Below are positions 62,498-64,000 of a stretch of 64,000 bases of DNA, in pieces. Source of the stretch: Spirosoma sp. KUDC1026 (GTDB lineage Bacteria; Bacteroidota; Bacteroidia; Cytophagales; Spirosomataceae). The stretch spans positions 2,760,001 through 2,824,000 of the forward strand of contig NZ_CP056032.1 in the NCBI RefSeq assembly GCF_013375035.1, read 5' to 3'. The translations under genes and the position numbers were made by a program. How positions within the stretch are numbered: the stretch's first letter is position 1; every line of letters begins with the position of its first letter. The notes under the pieces are model-generated. The model was not told the DNA's origin. It saw nothing but the letters and a program-made list of their open reading frames with translations, and searched no databases.

Positions 62498-63007
62498 ATG
62501 AAGACAGGTACTTTTTTCGTCCGGACTTGGCGCATCATGTCAATTCTTGGACTATTGTTTTCCCTTTTTAACAGCTACATTTCCTATCCAGGCGAAGTTG
62601 TTGTTCGGTTCGATGCCCTCAATCAGCCGCTCCAGACGATTGATCGGGAAATCATCTTCTATGTCGCCGTTGCTATATTTCTGATCAGCAACACCCTGCT
62701 TAACGTACTGAAACGGCTTTTTCCGAAGGTACCAACCGAAAAACTGCCGTTGTCTCCGCAGAGCCCCTGGCTGGCTCATCGTGATCAGTTAAACGAAGTC
62801 GTTGTCAACTGGTTTTTTGCTCTGATGGCCGCTATCAATACGGTTCTGGGCCTGGGCCTGATCGTACTCTCACTGCTGAACCGTTCGGACCGGGCTATCC
62901 AGGCAATTGACTACGCCTGGCTGGCTCCTCTCAGTACGGCAATTATCATCAGTGTATTGGCTGCACTCCCTATCCGACTGTTCATGAAACCCGATAGCGA
63001 TGCCTGA
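62498..63007 (+). CDS. Small membrane protein, DUF1648/SdpI-like
   Basis: A 169-residue protein with four hydrophobic helices (about 11-29, 51-69, 102-124, 137-158). Between helices 1 and 2 lies YPGEVVVRFDALNQPLQTIDRE, which resembles the DUF1648 pattern (P.xVPxHFxxxGxxDxx), a region found in SdpI-like membrane proteins. No catalytic motif; function unknown. Its stop overlaps the start of queA by 8 bp, so they are cotranscribed, but no functional link is known. Confidence 0.6.
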   Translation: MKTGTFFVRTWRIMSILGLLFSLFNSYISYPGEVVVRFDALNQPLQTIDREIIFYVAVAIFLISNTLLNVLKRLFPKVPTEKLPLSPQSPWLAHRDQLNEVVVNWFFALMAAINTVLGLGLIVLSLLNRSDRAIQAIDYAWLAPLSTAIIISVLAALPIRLFMKPDSDA

Positions 63008-64000
63008 ATCCGAACCGCTGCTGCTGACCCAGTTTCAGTATGAATTACCCGATGATCGGATCGCTCGATTCCCGCTGGCGCAACGCGATCAGTCTAAACT
63101 GCTGGTGTACCGGGCTGGCGCTATTCAGCACAAATCGTTTTCTGATCTGCCCGGACTGCTGCCTGAACAAAGCTTCCTGGTCTTTAATAACACGAAGGTC
63201 ATTCCGGCACGGCTGCATTTTACCCGGACAACCGGGGCAGTTATTGAGCTGTTCCTGCTGAATCCGGTAAGCGAAGGCGACAACGATGAGTTGCCTATCA
63301 GCCAGGCAATGGAACGTACTGGTAGCGTCGTCTGGCACGCCATGATCGGTAACCGGAAACGCTGGAAATCGGCCGAAACACTGGAAACAACGCTGACTAC
63401 GCCAACCGGCAACGTAATAGTAAAAGCCGACTGGTATAACCAGGATGCTTCGACGGTACGTTTGAGTTGGGAGCCTGCTGAGTTAAGTTTTGCGCAGCTT
63501 ATTCAGTTTGCCGGTGAAATTCCCCTGCCACCTTACCTCAAACGCGACGCTACCGATGCCGACCGGCTTACCTACCAGACCGTTTATTCTAAAGAAGAAG
63601 GGGCGGTGGCGGCTCCCACGGCAGGTTTACATTTTACGGACGCTGTGTTCGCCGAACTGACTGCGCGTGGCATCGGTCATGATTACGTAACACTGCACGT
63701 CGGTGCCGGAACTTTCCAGCCGATCAAAAGTGAGGATGTGCGTGCCCATCATATGCACACCGAAGAAGTTGTGTATACGACCGAAAACGTTCGACACTTA
63801 CTCGCGCATCTGGATTACATTATTGCCGTTGGGACAACATCCATGCGGGCGCTGGAAAGCTTGTACTGGATGGGAGTAAAGTTGCTGCAGAGTGAACCCG
63901 ATCCGTTCCGACTGGATCAGGAATACGCCTACCAATGGTCGGTAACTGAGCGTCCCGCAGCCGAAGCGGCCTTAGTAGCTGTTCTAAAGTATTTAACGGA
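63000..64000 (+). CDS. queA: tRNA queuosine isomerase QueA, 5' part
   Basis: S-adenosylmethionine:tRNA ribosyltransferase-isomerase, adding the ribosyl moiety of SAM to preQ1 in tRNA on the way to queuosine. Seen over 333 residues, with the frame still open at the right edge: QFQYELPDDRIARFPLAQRD at the N-terminus, FLVFNNTKVIPARLHF, GEIPLPPYLKR, VYSKEEGAVAAPTAGLHFT and VTLHVGAGTFQPIKSED, which are all QueA signatures. The ATG at 63000 overlaps the preceding stop by 8 bp. The C-terminus lies outside the window. Confidence 0.93.
   Translation, partial: MPESEPLLLTQFQYELPDDRIARFPLAQRDQSKLLVYRAGAIQHKSFSDLPGLLPEQSFLVFNNTKVIPARLHFTRTTGAVIELFLLNPVSEGDNDELPISQAMERTGSVVWHAMIGNRKRWKSAETLETTLTTPTGNVIVKADWYNQDASTVRLSWEPAELSFAQLIQFAGEIPLPPYLKRDATDADRLTYQTVYSKEEGAVAAPTAGLHFTDAVFAELTARGIGHDYVTLHVGAGTFQPIKSEDVRAHHMHTEEVVYTTENVRHLLAHLDYIIAVGTTSMRALESLYWMGVKLLQSEPDPFRLDQEYAYQWSVTERPAAEAALVAVLKYLT

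Noticed and set aside
1..64000. tRNA or rRNA genes
   Set aside because: No cloverleaf or rRNA-like stretch was recognised by reading; a covariance-model scan could not be run.

Overview
The window looks like the chromosome of a Bacteroidota species, most likely Cytophagales close to Spirosoma. The reasons are a G+C near 50-55 %, several exact TAnnTTTG promoter cores, many DUF families typical of the phylum (DUF2911, DUF4920, DUF4174), LytTR and hybrid histidine-kinase signalling, DPP-IV/M1/M13 peptidases and a SerB-SerA fusion. The genus is inference; no rRNA or tRNA gene was seen. Genes are dense and there is no prophage, transposase, integrase or CRISPR array. The accessory content is a HepT/MntA toxin-antitoxin pair, an orphan antitoxin, a Uma2 nuclease-like gene and several palindromic repeats.

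Layout. 1-3308: end of a terminal oxidase operon (cox3, ctaG, small membrane subunit) running by overlaps into a Rieske protein and a cytochrome b fused to cytochrome c. 3318-11840: hexuronate catabolism (uxaB, kdgK, exuT-like transporter, divergent uxuA and uxaC) with a Uma2 gene and an epoxide-hydrolase-like gene. 11879-17947: secreted amidohydrolase, DUF4920 protein, M13 peptidase, spore-photoproduct-lyase-like radical SAM enzyme, outer-membrane protein. 18114-22847: a minus-strand run in transcription order yheT-like, mntA, hepT, serB-serA fusion, serC, so serine biosynthesis lies directly behind a toxin-antitoxin module. 23075-30820: DUF2911, barrel protein, DUF4174, GroES-like, yidD, lgt, then DPP-IV and M1 peptidases separated by 1 bp.

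31019-38039 is a signalling operon: receiver-PAS kinase, CHASE3-HAMP-GAF hybrid kinase with three receivers, single receiver, CheR, and CheB without a receiver; no chemoreceptor, CheA or CheW is visible. 38165-38764 is a barrel protein with the best promoter in the window. 38926-42546 is a GH78 alpha-L-rhamnosidase. 42547-43119 is a repeat-rich intergenic stretch. 43120-50276 is an N-acetylglucosamine locus: Nudix-type and LacI-type regulators, nagA, nagB, sugar transporter, GH20 hexosaminidase. The remainder holds a receiver-less LytTR protein, MBL hydrolase, gamma-glutamyltransferase, fructokinase plus sugar transporter, BamA/TamA-like protein, lipoprotein, DUF2281 antitoxin, an ECF sigma operon with envelope-stress-like products, ilvE, cobalamin adenosyltransferase, a small membrane protein and the start of queA.

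I did not find a clearly new multi-gene system. The parts most worth a second look are the toxin-antitoxin/serine operon, the CheB/CheR signalling operon without receptors, the photoproduct lyase in a presumably non-sporulating bacterium, the ECF operon, and several unexplained inverted repeats at gene starts.
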